The translations under genes and the position numbers were made by a program. From positions 1-32,848 of the forward strand of contig QHRW01000053.1 in NCBI GenBank assembly GCA_003220265.1: a stretch of 32,848 bases of DNA. The letters are read 5' to 3'. Under the pieces are notes generated by a model. The model was not told the DNA's origin. It saw only the letters and a list, made by a program, of their open reading frames with translations, and ran no database searches. The stretch comes from Candidatus Rokuibacteriota bacterium. GTDB lineage: Bacteria; Methylomirabilota; Methylomirabilia; Rokubacteriales; CSP1-6. Positions 1 through 7,583 of this stretch are shown here, in pieces (the first letter of the stretch is position 1; every line of letters starts with the position of its first letter).

Positions 1-230
1 AGTAACCCCCGCCGCCGCAAGCACGCTTCAGGTGCACGCCGCTTCAGCCAATCGTTCAGCCAGTCAAGGGAGCAGCTCAGGCAGGAGGAAAGACTTCAGG
101 CACTAAGCAGTGAGAGCTTGGTGCCACGCGCTCGCATTGCGAGGGATGTCCGCGCACGAGTCTCGGGTGCGAAATGGGAGGCCGCAGGAGGCCGACGTCC
201 GCCGAGACCTTCGTTCGTAACGCAACGCGA

Positions 231-379
231 GGGCGTCGGGCTGGCTCCCGGGCGGGGGCCCGCCGACCCGTTCCCCTCCCAAGCCTTACAGGCGCAACGG
301 CGCGAAGGAATCGCGTGAACGCATCAACGCTCCGCGCTCGTGGTCGCCGGGCCCCCGCCCGGGAGCCAGCCCGACGCCC
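231..379. repeat. 32-bp perfect inverted repeat with 85-bp spacer
   Basis: The arm at 231-262 is exactly reverse-complementary to the arm at 348-379, with 85 bases between them. Pairing stops sharply at both ends (230/380 and 263/347 do not pair). The arms are GC-rich and contain a shorter internal palindrome. The element ends seven bases before the stop codon of the kinase-like gene at 386-1213, so a minus-strand transcript would run into it. It could be a large 3' hairpin or terminator, or the ends of a tiny insertion. No coding sequence fits the spacer. The rest of 1-385 holds no gene I can support; frame 1 is open from base 1 to 318, but the translation is low-complexity and Arg-rich. Confidence 0.8.
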
Positions 380-385
380 GGGTAT

Positions 386-1213
386 TTACGCCACGAACGG
401 AGGAATGGGCGGAATCTCGACCTGCTGCGTCCGCACGTCCCGCACCCCGGGAACCCCGCGCGCGACCTCGACCGCGCGCTCGAGCGCCGTGGTCCCCTCG
501 AGCGTCACGATCCCGGCCTGGGCCTCGACGGTGATGCGATACCGCCGCGTGTCGGGATGCGTGGCCAGCGCGACCTGCACCCGCGAGGCGAGCGCCCGCG
601 ACCCGATCGTCTGGCGGCCGGCCTCGCTGGTGGCCATCTCCGGCCGGTGCGCGAGGGCCTCCAGCATCTGCACCACCGCGTCGTAGCGCACCTGCTCGGT
701 GTTGACGATCAGCTCGTAGAGCATCGGATCCGCGATGTCGACCTCGTACAGGTAGCGCATGCGGCCGGCCTTCTCGAGGTCGTCGCGCCGCACGAACTCC
801 GCGGCCGCGCGCGGGTGCGGCGTCTCGCCGGTCATCGAGGCCACGCGCTTGATCCACTGCTTGACGCGATGCTCGAAGGGCGCGATGACGCGCACGCGCA
901 GGACGTGCGGCACGCCGCGGAGCAGCCACTGGCCGCCGCCGCGCATGAACACGGCGTTGTCGAGCTCGGCCAGCTCGAGCAGCGTGGTCTGCAGCACCGT
1001 GATGTGATGCCGCGTCTCGGTGTCGAAGCGCTCGAAGAACGTCGGCTTCGACTCGTCGAGGTGCGAGAGCTTGTCCTCGTCGAGGCCGTAGCGCCGCACG
1101 GCGTCCTGCAGCAGCTCCTGATCGACGTAGCGGTACCCGAGGCGCTGGGAGAGCGCCATCCCGATCTCAGGTCCGCCGGCCCCCTTCTGGTGCGAGACGA
1201 CGATGATAGCCAT
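386..1213 (-). CDS. cytidylate kinase-like family protein with C-terminal BON domain
   Basis: 275 aa. The N-terminus (residues 4-22) has the Gly-rich nucleotide-binding loop of the cytidylate-kinase-like family (SHQKGAGGPEIGMALSQRLG), followed by typical features: YVDQELLQDAV, and a central 'VFMRGGGQWLLRGVPHVLRVRV' region (split here only for description) where family members place the strand after the NMP-binding segment. From about residue 205 to 270 there is a BON-like alpha/beta fold signature (RYRITVEAQAGIVTLEGT then VPGVRDVRTQ). BON domains usually bind membranes or mediate interactions, so the fusion is notable. True CMP kinase activity is uncertain, because this subfamily is often of unknown substrate. 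The gene starts 3 bases after a 65-aa gene and appears to be the last gene of a minus-strand unit with gvpF-like and the small gene. Confidence 0.8.
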   Translation of the reverse strand: MAIIVVSHQKGAGGPEIGMALSQRLGYRYVDQELLQDAVRRYGLDEDKLSHLDESKPTFFERFDTETRHHITVLQTTLLELAELDNAVFMRGGGQWLLRGVPHVLRVRVIAPFEHRVKQWIKRVASMTGETPHPRAAAEFVRRDDLEKAGRMRYLYEVDIADPMLYELIVNTEQVRYDAVVQMLEALAHRPEMATSEAGRQTIGSRALASRVQVALATHPDTRRYRITVEAQAGIVTLEGTTALERAVEVARGVPGVRDVRTQQVEIPPIPPFVA

Positions 1214-1216
1214 GGC

Positions 1217-1414
1217 TCACCCCCGCCGGTACTTTTCCTTGAGCGAAGTCGGCGCGATTGCGATCCGCTTCCCCGCCACGTCGTCGAGGATGTAGACCTC
1301 GTCCGTGAGCGATCCGCTGGCGAACACCTCGAACACCTCGAGCGCGCTCTCGAGCGTGCCCTCCGGCCGTTTCTCCATGAGGCTCTCGACGTCCGCGCGC
1401 GCCAAACGCGTCAC
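1217..1414 (-). CDS. small conserved-looking protein of unknown function
   Basis: 65 aa from a GTG at 1414, one base after the TGA of the GvpL/F-like gene, and ending three bases before the ATG of the kinase-like gene. The frame is open further upstream, but the longer translation only shadows gvpF. The protein is charged and helical at the start (LARADVESLMEKRPEGTL), then has a strand-rich end (EVYILDDVAGKRIAIAP). It has no Cys, signal peptide or membrane segment. I do not recognise the family. Its tight position between gvpF and the kinase suggests co-translation. An upstream GTG at 1441 is a possible alternative start (74 aa). Confidence 0.6.
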   Translation of the reverse strand: MTRLARADVESLMEKRPEGTLESALEVFEVFASGSLTDEVYILDDVAGKRIAIAPTSLKEKYRRG

Positions 1415-1415
1415 G

Positions 1416-2096
1416 TCAGCCGGCCCGCCGGCCGCCCGCACGGACTTGCGCCAGCGGCGCGCGCTCGAAGTCGGGCACGAACGAGTAGGGCGGCCACGGG
1501 CCCGTCGGCACCACGGCGACGCCGCTGGCGTGCGAGGCCACGGGCGCGATGCGCGCGAGGAATCCCGGCAGGTCCGCGCGCGGCACCAGAAACGCGATGG
1601 AGCCCGCGACGTTGCCCGCGGTGCCGGTCGGACGGTAGCGCCACTGCGGCAGGCGCGCCCGCTCGACAAGCGCGTCGGCGAGACCCTGCAGCTCGCGCGC
1701 GCCGGGCCCGGCCTCGGCGCCGGCGCGCCCGCGCCCGTCCACGGCGCAGTCCAGGCGCAGAAGCTTGACGCTCATCTCCACGCAGTCCCGCACGGCGCCC
1801 AGCGCGGCCTCCATCACCGCGTGGTGCGACCCCACCCAGTCGGCCAGTGTCGCGGCCGGCACGGTCGTCCCGTAGCGGAACGGCACGAGCGCGGGAGCCT
1901 CGAGGACGGTGGCGACGATGTCGTGGTGGATGGCCAGGGTGCGGGGCGTCGCGGGCGGCACGGTGTCCAGCAGGCTGCCGAGCACGACGACCTCGTGGAC
2001 GCGCCGGGGCACGACCGACGTGTGGGCGAGCCCGCTGAGGGGCGGGCGCCACACGGCCGGCATCCGATCGACGATCGCGTAGAGGTACTGGTTCAC
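1416..2096 (-). CDS. GvpL/GvpF-family gas vesicle protein (orphan)
   Basis: 226 aa from a GTG. It opens with the family hallmark YLYAIVD, has the mid-protein VLEAPALVPFRYGTTVPA (family members carry a P-L/F-R-F/Y-G-T stretch here), and near the C-terminus the diagnostic TGPWPPYSFV. GvpF and GvpL are accessory shell or nucleation proteins of gas vesicles, made of two ferredoxin-like domains joined by a linker. Length is close to the usual 230-270 aa. No gvpA shell gene, gvpN, gvpK or other gvp gene lies in the window, so it is an orphan here; it may belong to a cluster elsewhere or do another job. It heads a minus-strand unit (gvpF-like, 65-aa protein, kinase/BON fusion) and diverges from the gene at 2198 across about 100 bases. 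Confidence 0.85.
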   Translation of the reverse strand: MNQYLYAIVDRMPAVWRPPLSGLAHTSVVPRRVHEVVVLGSLLDTVPPATPRTLAIHHDIVATVLEAPALVPFRYGTTVPAATLADWVGSHHAVMEAALGAVRDCVEMSVKLLRLDCAVDGRGRAGAEAGPGARELQGLADALVERARLPQWRYRPTGTAGNVAGSIAFLVPRADLPGFLARIAPVASHASGVAVVPTGPWPPYSFVPDFERAPLAQVRAGGRRAG

Positions 2097-2197
2097 GCCG
2101 GCCGACCTCCGGCTCCGGGTTCGAAAGTGGCCCGAGGGTAACGGCGGCCCCCGGGGTCGTCAAGACCCATCTGACCGTATGCCATAATCGGACCGTC

Positions 2198-2932
2198 GTG
2201 AGCCTCCGACGCTCCGCGCACGCGGTCGTGCTCGCCGCGGTCGTGCTGACGACGGGTCCGGACCCGGTGCCGGCCGGTCCGGCACCGGAGCTGCCCGTGC
2301 AGCTCCCGGCGCCCGCGCGCGCACGGCTGCAGGCCGTCACCGAGAAGGCCTCGCTGGCGGTCAAGGTCGACGGGCAGACGTTCGTCGGCCGCCGGGACGT
2401 GTTCGAGTTCCTCCTGGATCATCCCGACTTCGCCACCCACGTCACGCGCGCGCTCAAGTTCGCCCGCTACAAGATCTGGCGTACGCCCACCGGGCTCGGC
2501 ATCGACGACGGCTGGGGCACGGTCGGCACGTTCGAGACGGTGTGGGCCGCGGCCGGCCACCGGGTCATGTACGCGCGCGGTGTGTATCAGCAGAAGATCC
2601 TGCCGGACATCCAGGGGCAGGCCGTCGTGTCGATCGACTACGGGGTCCAGCCGGCGACGGGCGGGCGCAGTCACATCAGCACGGCGATCACCGGCTTCGT
2701 CAAGCTCGACAGCCGCCTGCTGGCCATGGCCAGCCGGCTGGCCTCCTCGGTGGCGCGCGCGAAGGGCGAGAAGGAGGCGCGCGGCCTCGTCGGGCTCTTC
2801 GCCAAGACGACCCAGGCCATCGAGTCCGACCCGGCCGGCGTCTTCGACAAGGTGCGCCAGCGGCCCGACGTCCCCGCCCGCGAGCTCGAAGACTTCCGCC
2901 GTCTGCTCAACCTTCCGATCGCCGCCCGCTGA
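2198..2932 (+). CDS. exported protein of unknown function
   Basis: 244 aa from a GTG. The N-terminus looks like a signal peptide (basic MSLRR, then AVVLAAVVLTTG, cleavage probably near the PVPAG region). The mature part begins with an LQAVTEKASLAVKVDGQTF segment, continues through a domain containing FEFLLDHPDFATHVTRALK and a mixed beta region (VYQQKILPDIQGQAVVSIDY), and ends in a helical tail rich in charged residues. I do not recognise the family; the 'LLDHPDFATHV' block resembles a conserved stretch seen in exported hypothetical proteins of environmental phyla. It converges with and overlaps the TPR gene by 26 bases at its 3' end. Upstream, 2097-2197 is a divergent intergenic space that should hold its promoter. 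Confidence 0.7.
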   Translation: MSLRRSAHAVVLAAVVLTTGPDPVPAGPAPELPVQLPAPARARLQAVTEKASLAVKVDGQTFVGRRDVFEFLLDHPDFATHVTRALKFARYKIWRTPTGLGIDDGWGTVGTFETVWAAAGHRVMYARGVYQQKILPDIQGQAVVSIDYGVQPATGGRSHISTAITGFVKLDSRLLAMASRLASSVARAKGEKEARGLVGLFAKTTQAIESDPAGVFDKVRQRPDVPARELEDFRRLLNLPIAAR

Positions 2933-4733
2933 GCCGGCGACGCTGCTCGCGCTCGGCGCGCGCCAGGCGTCCGCGCGCGTCGGCGTGGTCCGGACGCACG
3001 GCGAGGAACGCGCGGGCCGCCGTCTCGAGCTCCGGCCACTTGCGCTGCGCCTCCAGCGCCCGCCAGAGATCGAAGTGCGACGGGGCGGACTCGAAGCTGA
3101 GCGCGATCGCCGCGCGCGCCGCTGTCTCTGCCTCCTCCCACCTCTGGGTGACGACCAGGACGCGCGTCAGCCCCGTCGCGGCGGCGAGGGAGTCGGGCTT
3201 GAGCGAGAGTGCCTTGCGAAACGCCTGCTCGGCGTCGGCCGTACCGCCCGCTTCCGTCAGGAGCTCGCCGAGGTCGCAGTGGGCGCGCACGTAGTCCGGC
3301 TTGCGGCGGATGGCCTCCTCGAACGCCGCCCGCGCCGCCGCGGGCTGGCCCTGCCAGTAGAGCGCCACGCCGAGGCCGCGATGGAGGGCCGGATGATCAG
3401 GCCGCAGCGCCAGCGCCTCGCGATACGCCGCCTCCGCCTCGGCGTGGCGGCACTGGCGGCCGAGGCCGAGCGCGACGTTGGCGCGGGCGCGCAGGTGATC
3501 GGGCTCCACGCGGATCGCCTCGCGCAGCGCACGCTCGGCATCGGCGTGCCGGCCCTGGCGGCCGAGCGCGACGCCGAGCTCGTAGTGCAGGTCGCCGTCG
3601 TCGGGCGATAGCTCGACGGCCCGACGCAGTGAGGCTTCGGCCTCGGCGTAGCGCTTCAGCGCGCCCAGCGCCAGGCCGCGGCCGGCGTGGAAGTCGGCCT
3701 CGTCCGGGCGCAAGCGGATCGCCTCGCCGTACGCGGCGGCGGCGGCCGCCCAGCGCCCCTGGCGCCAGTGCGTCCGCGCCAGCGTGGCCTGCGCGGCGAC
3801 GAAGCGCGGGCGCAGGCGCAGCGCCTCGGTGAACGCCGCCACCGCGTCCTCGTACCGGCCCTGGCGATCGAGCACGACGCCCAGGTGGTAATGCGCGCGC
3901 GCCTCACCCGGCGCCAGCCGGAGCGCTTCGCGGAACGCCTCCGCGGCCTCGGCATAGCGGTGGCGATGCTCGAGGTTCAGCGCGAGCGCTTCGCGCAGCG
4001 ACGGATCGTCGGGCCGCTGTCGCAGCGCGCTTCGCAGTGACGGCGTCGCCTGCGCGGTGCGGCCCTGGCGCTCGAGCGTCAGCCCGAGCCCCAGGTACGC
4101 GCGCGCGTCACCCGGCCGGGCGGCGATCGCCTCGCCGAACACCTCGGCCGCCTCGACGTGCCGCCGCTGTTCGAGCAGCGCGCCGGCCAGCATGAGCCGC
4201 AGCTCGGGATCGCGCGCGCCGGCGGCCAGGGCCTCGCGGGCAAGCCGCTCGGCCTCGTCGGGGCGCCGCCGCCGGCGCAGCACACGTGCGAGGTTGGCCG
4301 CGGCCAGCGTGTCGCCCGGCTTGAGCCGCAGCGCCTCGCGCAGCGCGGCCTCGGCCGTCGCGAAGTCCGCGGCGCGCTCGCACGCCAGCCCACGCGCGAG
4401 ATGGGCCTTGGCGAAGTCGGGACGCAGGCGAACGGCCTCGCCGTAGGCGGACGCGGCCTCGGCGAAGCGGCGCTGCTCGAAGAGAACGGCGCCGAGCTCG
4501 GCATGGAAGGACGCGACGGCGGGCGCCGCGGCGAGCGCCTCGCGCAGGAGCATTTCGGCCTCGGCGGGTCGGCGCAGGCGACGGACCACCGCCGCCAGCT
4601 CGGCGCGCAGCCTGGGATCGGTGGCGTCGGGCGGACGCCGCAAGGCCGCGCGGAACGCGGCCTCGGCCGCTCGATAGCGGCCGGCCACCACGCTCGCGCG
4701 GGCTCGATCGACCCAGCGCTTGATGTCGTCCAT
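2907..4733 (-). CDS. long tetratricopeptide-repeat protein
   Basis: 608 aa made almost entirely of 34-residue TPR units (about sixteen), with the usual pattern W/L-x2-L/G-Y/A-x-F/A-x-A-P. Recognisable blocks include FAEAASAYGEAVRLRPDFAK and YAEAEASLRRAVELSPDD. There is no signal peptide, membrane segment or catalytic domain, so it should be a cytoplasmic solenoid scaffold. The start ATG at 4733 opens with MDDIKRWVDRARASVVAGRY, already TPR-like. The extreme Arg/Ala content reflects the high GC. Very similar repeats make this region prone to recombination and mis-assembly. The 3' end overlaps the convergent gene at 2198-2932. Confidence 0.85.
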   Translation of the reverse strand: MDDIKRWVDRARASVVAGRYRAAEAAFRAALRRPPDATDPRLRAELAAVVRRLRRPAEAEMLLREALAAAPAVASFHAELGAVLFEQRRFAEAASAYGEAVRLRPDFAKAHLARGLACERAADFATAEAALREALRLKPGDTLAAANLARVLRRRRRPDEAERLAREALAAGARDPELRLMLAGALLEQRRHVEAAEVFGEAIAARPGDARAYLGLGLTLERQGRTAQATPSLRSALRQRPDDPSLREALALNLEHRHRYAEAAEAFREALRLAPGEARAHYHLGVVLDRQGRYEDAVAAFTEALRLRPRFVAAQATLARTHWRQGRWAAAAAAYGEAIRLRPDEADFHAGRGLALGALKRYAEAEASLRRAVELSPDDGDLHYELGVALGRQGRHADAERALREAIRVEPDHLRARANVALGLGRQCRHAEAEAAYREALALRPDHPALHRGLGVALYWQGQPAAARAAFEEAIRRKPDYVRAHCDLGELLTEAGGTADAEQAFRKALSLKPDSLAAATGLTRVLVVTQRWEEAETAARAAIALSFESAPSHFDLWRALEAQRKWPELETAARAFLAVRPDHADARGRLARAEREQRRRLSGRRSEG

Positions 4734-4794
4734 GCGTCCGCGCCCGGCGTGCGACGACCCCGGGCGCGGACGCTATCCTAGCAAGGCTGCCTGA

Positions 4795-5190
4795 TCAGGC
4801 GACGCGCTCCATCGCCTCGACCTCGAGCCTGTCCTCGAGCACCACGTCGGACCGGAGCGAGCGCCCCTCCTGCTCGACGATGCGCAGCGCCCGCTCGCGC
4901 GCTTCCGCCGTCGGCACCCGCCCGGACACGACGATGCACGCCGGCGTGCCCGACCACCACGGCACGTGCGCCGTGGGTGTCACGGCCAGGCCAAACATCG
5001 TGGGATCCCGGAGGAGGGCATCCGAGACCTGCGCCTGCAGGTGCACGGCCTCGGCCTCGCGCTTGCGCTTGAGGTCGTAGAGCTTGACGCCGATGCCCAC
5101 GAGCACGAGGAGACCAAACAGGAGCAGAAAGACCGTCAGGGTCGGGCCGAACCCGCCGCTCGTCGCCGCCTGTGGACCTGCCTGTGGCAT
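4795..5190 (-). CDS. single-pass membrane protein with BON-like C-terminal domain
   Basis: 131 aa from the ATG at 5190, which is preceded by a purine-rich AGGGGGTG about 8 bases upstream; an ATG at 5235 lacks a ribosome site. After a short Gly/Ala N-terminus there is one clear membrane helix (LTVFLLLFGLLVLVGIGVKL), then a basic stop-transfer stretch (KRKREAEA). The C-terminal 90 residues look like a BON domain: a helix (LQAQVSDALLRDP), a hydrophobic strand, CIVVSGRVPTAEARERAL and VVLEDRLEV. BON domains often tether proteins to membranes. It is the second BON-like protein in 5 kb (see 386-1213). No operon partner is obvious; the next gene upstream is a response regulator 85 bases away on the same strand. 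Confidence 0.6.
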   Translation of the reverse strand: MPQAGPQAATSGGFGPTLTVFLLLFGLLVLVGIGVKLYDLKRKREAEAVHLQAQVSDALLRDPTMFGLAVTPTAHVPWWSGTPACIVVSGRVPTAEARERALRIVEQEGRSLRSDVVLEDRLEVEAMERVA

Positions 5191-5274
5191 GGTGCAACAC
5201 CCCCTGCGCAGAGAAGGCAGCAAGGCGGGTGCCATGGACCCGATATTGTTGGCAAACTTACAGGGCGGAGGACC

Positions 5275-5676
5275 TCAACGCTTGGGGCCGCGGGGCTTGT
5301 CGAGGATCGTGGCCAGCATGTGATCGAGGTAGCGGAAGTCGAACGGCTTGGGCACGTAGCCGAAGGCGCCGCTCCTGAGCGCCTCGGCCGCGAGCTGCAC
5401 CTGCTCGTTGGCGGTCACCATGATGACGGCGATCGAGTCGTCGATCTGCTTGATGTCCTTCAGCACCTCCACACCGTTCATGCGCGGCATGTTGATGTCG
5501 AGCAGGACGACGTCGGGCCGCTGGCGCAGGATGGCGCCGAGCGCATCGGCGCCGTTGACCGCGGTCTCCACGTCGAACTCGGTCTTGAAGTGCTCGCTCA
5601 GGACTTCGACGATGAGCGGCTCGTCGTCCACGATGAGGACCCGCCGGCGCGCGTCATCTCCCATGCTCACCGACAC
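5275..5676 (-). CDS. CheY-like single-domain response regulator
   Basis: 133 aa (GTG at 5676; an internal ATG at 5664 gives 129 aa). It is one receiver domain with all key residues: the acidic pair in VLIVDDEPLIVEVL, the phospho-acceptor Asp in VVLLDINMPRMNG, the Thr in VIMVTANE and the Lys in YVPKPFDFRYL. No output domain follows, so it must act through protein contacts. No kinase gene is adjacent on this strand; the hybrid kinases at 8.8-12.5 kb lie on the other strand and carry their own receivers, so partnership is only a guess. Confidence 0.9.
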   Translation of the reverse strand: MSVSMGDDARRRVLIVDDEPLIVEVLSEHFKTEFDVETAVNGADALGAILRQRPDVVLLDINMPRMNGVEVLKDIKQIDDSIAVIMVTANEQVQLAAEALRSGAFGYVPKPFDFRYLDHMLATILDKPRGPKR

Positions 5677-5706
5677 TAGGCTTCACGCTCGGCAGCCGTC
5701 AAGAAT

Positions 5707-6660
5707 TCAGTCCGCATGCAGCGCGCGTGGGCCTTCGCCGACGAAGAGCTCCTCGAGCGACTGCCGCACGGGCTGCACCGCCACGAGGCGGGCGCCGCAC
5801 TCGCGGGCCGCGGCGAGCGCCGCGTCGACATGCTGCTCGGTCAGCACCTCGATGCGGGCGCCGGCCGGCGTGGCGGTCACCCGTGCGCCCTCCACCTTGC
5901 GGACGGCGTCGGCGAGCGCCGCCACCGAGGCGCCGGCGACGGTGATCTCCAGGCGGCCGGAGGCGTCCACGCGCTGGCGCAGCTCGTCCAGGCGGCCCAG
6001 GTGGGCCAATCGTCCGCGTTGCACGATCGCCACGCGGTCGCACAGCACCTCGATGTCCGCGATGATGTGCGAGGAGAAGAACACGGTGACGCCGCTCGCG
6101 CGCAGGCCCGCGATGAGATCGCGCACCTGCCGCCGTCCGATGGGGTCGAGGCCGCTCATGGGCTCGTCGAGGACGACGACCTCGGGATCGTTGACGAGCG
6201 CCTGGGCCAGCCCCACGCGCTGCAGCATGCCCTTGGAGAACTTGCGGAGCTGGCGGTCCCAGGCCGCCTCGTCCAGCTCCACGCGCCGCAGCAGGGCCGC
6301 CGCGCGGGCGCGCCGCGCCGCGCGGCCGTAGCCGAAGAGCTCGGCGCAGTACTCCACCAGCTCACGCGCGGTCAGGTAGTCGTAGAAGTACGGCTGCTCG
6401 GGCAGGTAGCCGACGCGCGCGCGCACCCCGGCCTCCGTCACGTCGTGGCCGAGGATGCGCGCGGTGCCCGCCGTGGGCGTCATCAACCGCATGAGCACCT
6501 TGATCGCGGTCGTCTTGCCCGCGCCGTTGCCGCCGAGGAAGCCGAAGATCTCGCCGCGCTCGACCGCCAGCGAGAGACCGTCGAGCGCCCGCACGCGGCG
6601 CAGGTGCAGGAAGCCGGTCGGATAGTCCTTGGTGAGCCCGCTCAGCTCGATGACGCTCAT
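5707..6660 (-). CDS. ABC transporter ATP-binding protein (ABC-2 type)
   Basis: 317 aa. The nucleotide-binding domain has Walker A GGNGAGKTT, the signature FSKGMLQRVG, Walker B VVVLDEPMSGLD and the switch His in FSSHII. The GLDPIGRR and HIIADIEVLCDRVAIV elements match exporters of the CcmA/NatA/DrrA type. A C-terminal domain of about 90 residues follows (ASGRLEITVAG..., ending RQSLEELFVGEGP), which is usual for this group. It is the third gene of a minus-strand operon: its ATG overlaps the stop of the preceding gene (ATGA), so translation is coupled to the helical-repeat protein and then to the permease at 7580-8425. The substrate cannot be read from sequence. Confidence 0.92.
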   Translation of the reverse strand: MSVIELSGLTKDYPTGFLHLRRVRALDGLSLAVERGEIFGFLGGNGAGKTTAIKVLMRLMTPTAGTARILGHDVTEAGVRARVGYLPEQPYFYDYLTARELVEYCAELFGYGRAARRARAAALLRRVELDEAAWDRQLRKFSKGMLQRVGLAQALVNDPEVVVLDEPMSGLDPIGRRQVRDLIAGLRASGVTVFFSSHIIADIEVLCDRVAIVQRGRLAHLGRLDELRQRVDASGRLEITVAGASVAALADAVRKVEGARVTATPAGARIEVLTEQHVDAALAAARECGARLVAVQPVRQSLEELFVGEGPRALHAD

Positions 6661-7583
6661 CCGCGCGGCACCGTGGAGACCGGATGCAGCGTCACGTCGC
6701 AGCCGAGCGGGCTCAGCACGAGCATGTACGGCGCGCCGGACGGATCGAGGGGCGGGCCGAGCGGGCTGACCGGCAATCCCGCGCTGGCCAGTGCCGCCGT
6801 CACCTCGGTCCAGTCGCGCGGGCAGCGCTGCTGCGCCTTGATGAACGCGCTCAGCACGCCGCGGATCGCACGGCGCTCCTCCAGCGACTGCAGCTCCATG
6901 AGCCGCCGGCGCGCCCACTCCTTGACCTGCTCGTCCTGCGCCTGCTCGTACATGCGCGCGTACATGGCGCGCGCCACCTGCGGATCGTCGCCCCTGGCCT
7001 CGATGTTGTCGGCCATGTGCTCCATCCAGCGGGCCGTCGTCATGTTGGCGCCGCGGCGAAAGGCGTCGGCGGCGGCCAGGTTCTCGCCGCGCTGCCAGAA
7101 GATGTAGGCGAGCTGCTGGTGCAGGTACCACTGGTCCGGGTTCTCGCGGATGCCCTTCTCGAGCAGCGTGATGGCGGCCTCCGCGTCGACGGCGGGCAGG
7201 ACGACGGCGGCGAACTCGTAGACTGCGGTGAAGCGCGGGTCGAGCGTGGTGATCATGTCCAGGAGCCGCCGAAGCACGCGCGGATCGACGGACTTGATCC
7301 GATCGAGCTGGACGGCCTGGTCGACCGCGGCGCCGACGGTGCGCGACTCTTCGATCCGGCGGCCGATGTACTGCAGCATGCTGAGCCAGTACCAGTCCGC
7401 GGCGAGCCCCTCGAAGCCGAGCGCCAGTCGGCGCGCCGTGTCCGGCGCCAGGTAGGGCGCTTCGTCCGCCACCGCCCGCAGCGTGGGGCGGCCGGCGTCG
7501 AGCACGCGCGCCATGCCGACGGCGCCCGCGAAGCCCAGCAGGAGCGCCAGGACCAGGGCGCCCTGCCGCGCCCGCGCCGTCAC
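6657..7583 (-). CDS. membrane-anchored helical-repeat (TPR-like) protein in ABC operon
   Basis: 308 aa from a GTG that overlaps the permease stop (GTGA). The frame is open much further upstream, but that part only shadows the permease. An N-terminal hydrophobic helix (ALVLALLLGFAGAVGMARVL) anchors or exports it. The rest is helical with TPR-like pairs (DAEAAITLLEKGIRENPDQW, YLHQQLAYIFWQRGENLAAA). A ADWYWLSMLQYIG segment follows the anchor. It sits between the permease and the ATPase with 4-bp overlaps on both sides, so it is most likely a dedicated extracytoplasmic partner of that transporter. Similar three-gene sets (ABC-2 permease, TPR protein, ATPase) occur in environmental phyla. The function is unknown to me. 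Confidence 0.78.
   Translation of the reverse strand: MTARARQGALVLALLLGFAGAVGMARVLDAGRPTLRAVADEAPYLAPDTARRLALGFEGLAADWYWLSMLQYIGRRIEESRTVGAAVDQAVQLDRIKSVDPRVLRRLLDMITTLDPRFTAVYEFAAVVLPAVDAEAAITLLEKGIRENPDQWYLHQQLAYIFWQRGENLAAADAFRRGANMTTARWMEHMADNIEARGDDPQVARAMYARMYEQAQDEQVKEWARRRLMELQSLEERRAIRGVLSAFIKAQQRCPRDWTEVTAALASAGLPVSPLGPPLDPSGAPYMLVLSPLGCDVTLHPVSTVPRG

Noticed and set aside
1..318. Open frame from the left edge, possibly the end of a gene
   Set aside because: The translation is low-complexity, Arg/Pro-rich and overlaps the 32-bp inverted repeat; no motif supports it.
386..2096. Complete gas vesicle gene cluster
   Set aside because: Only a GvpL/F-type protein is recognisable; no GvpA/J/K/N-like sequence lies nearby in the window.
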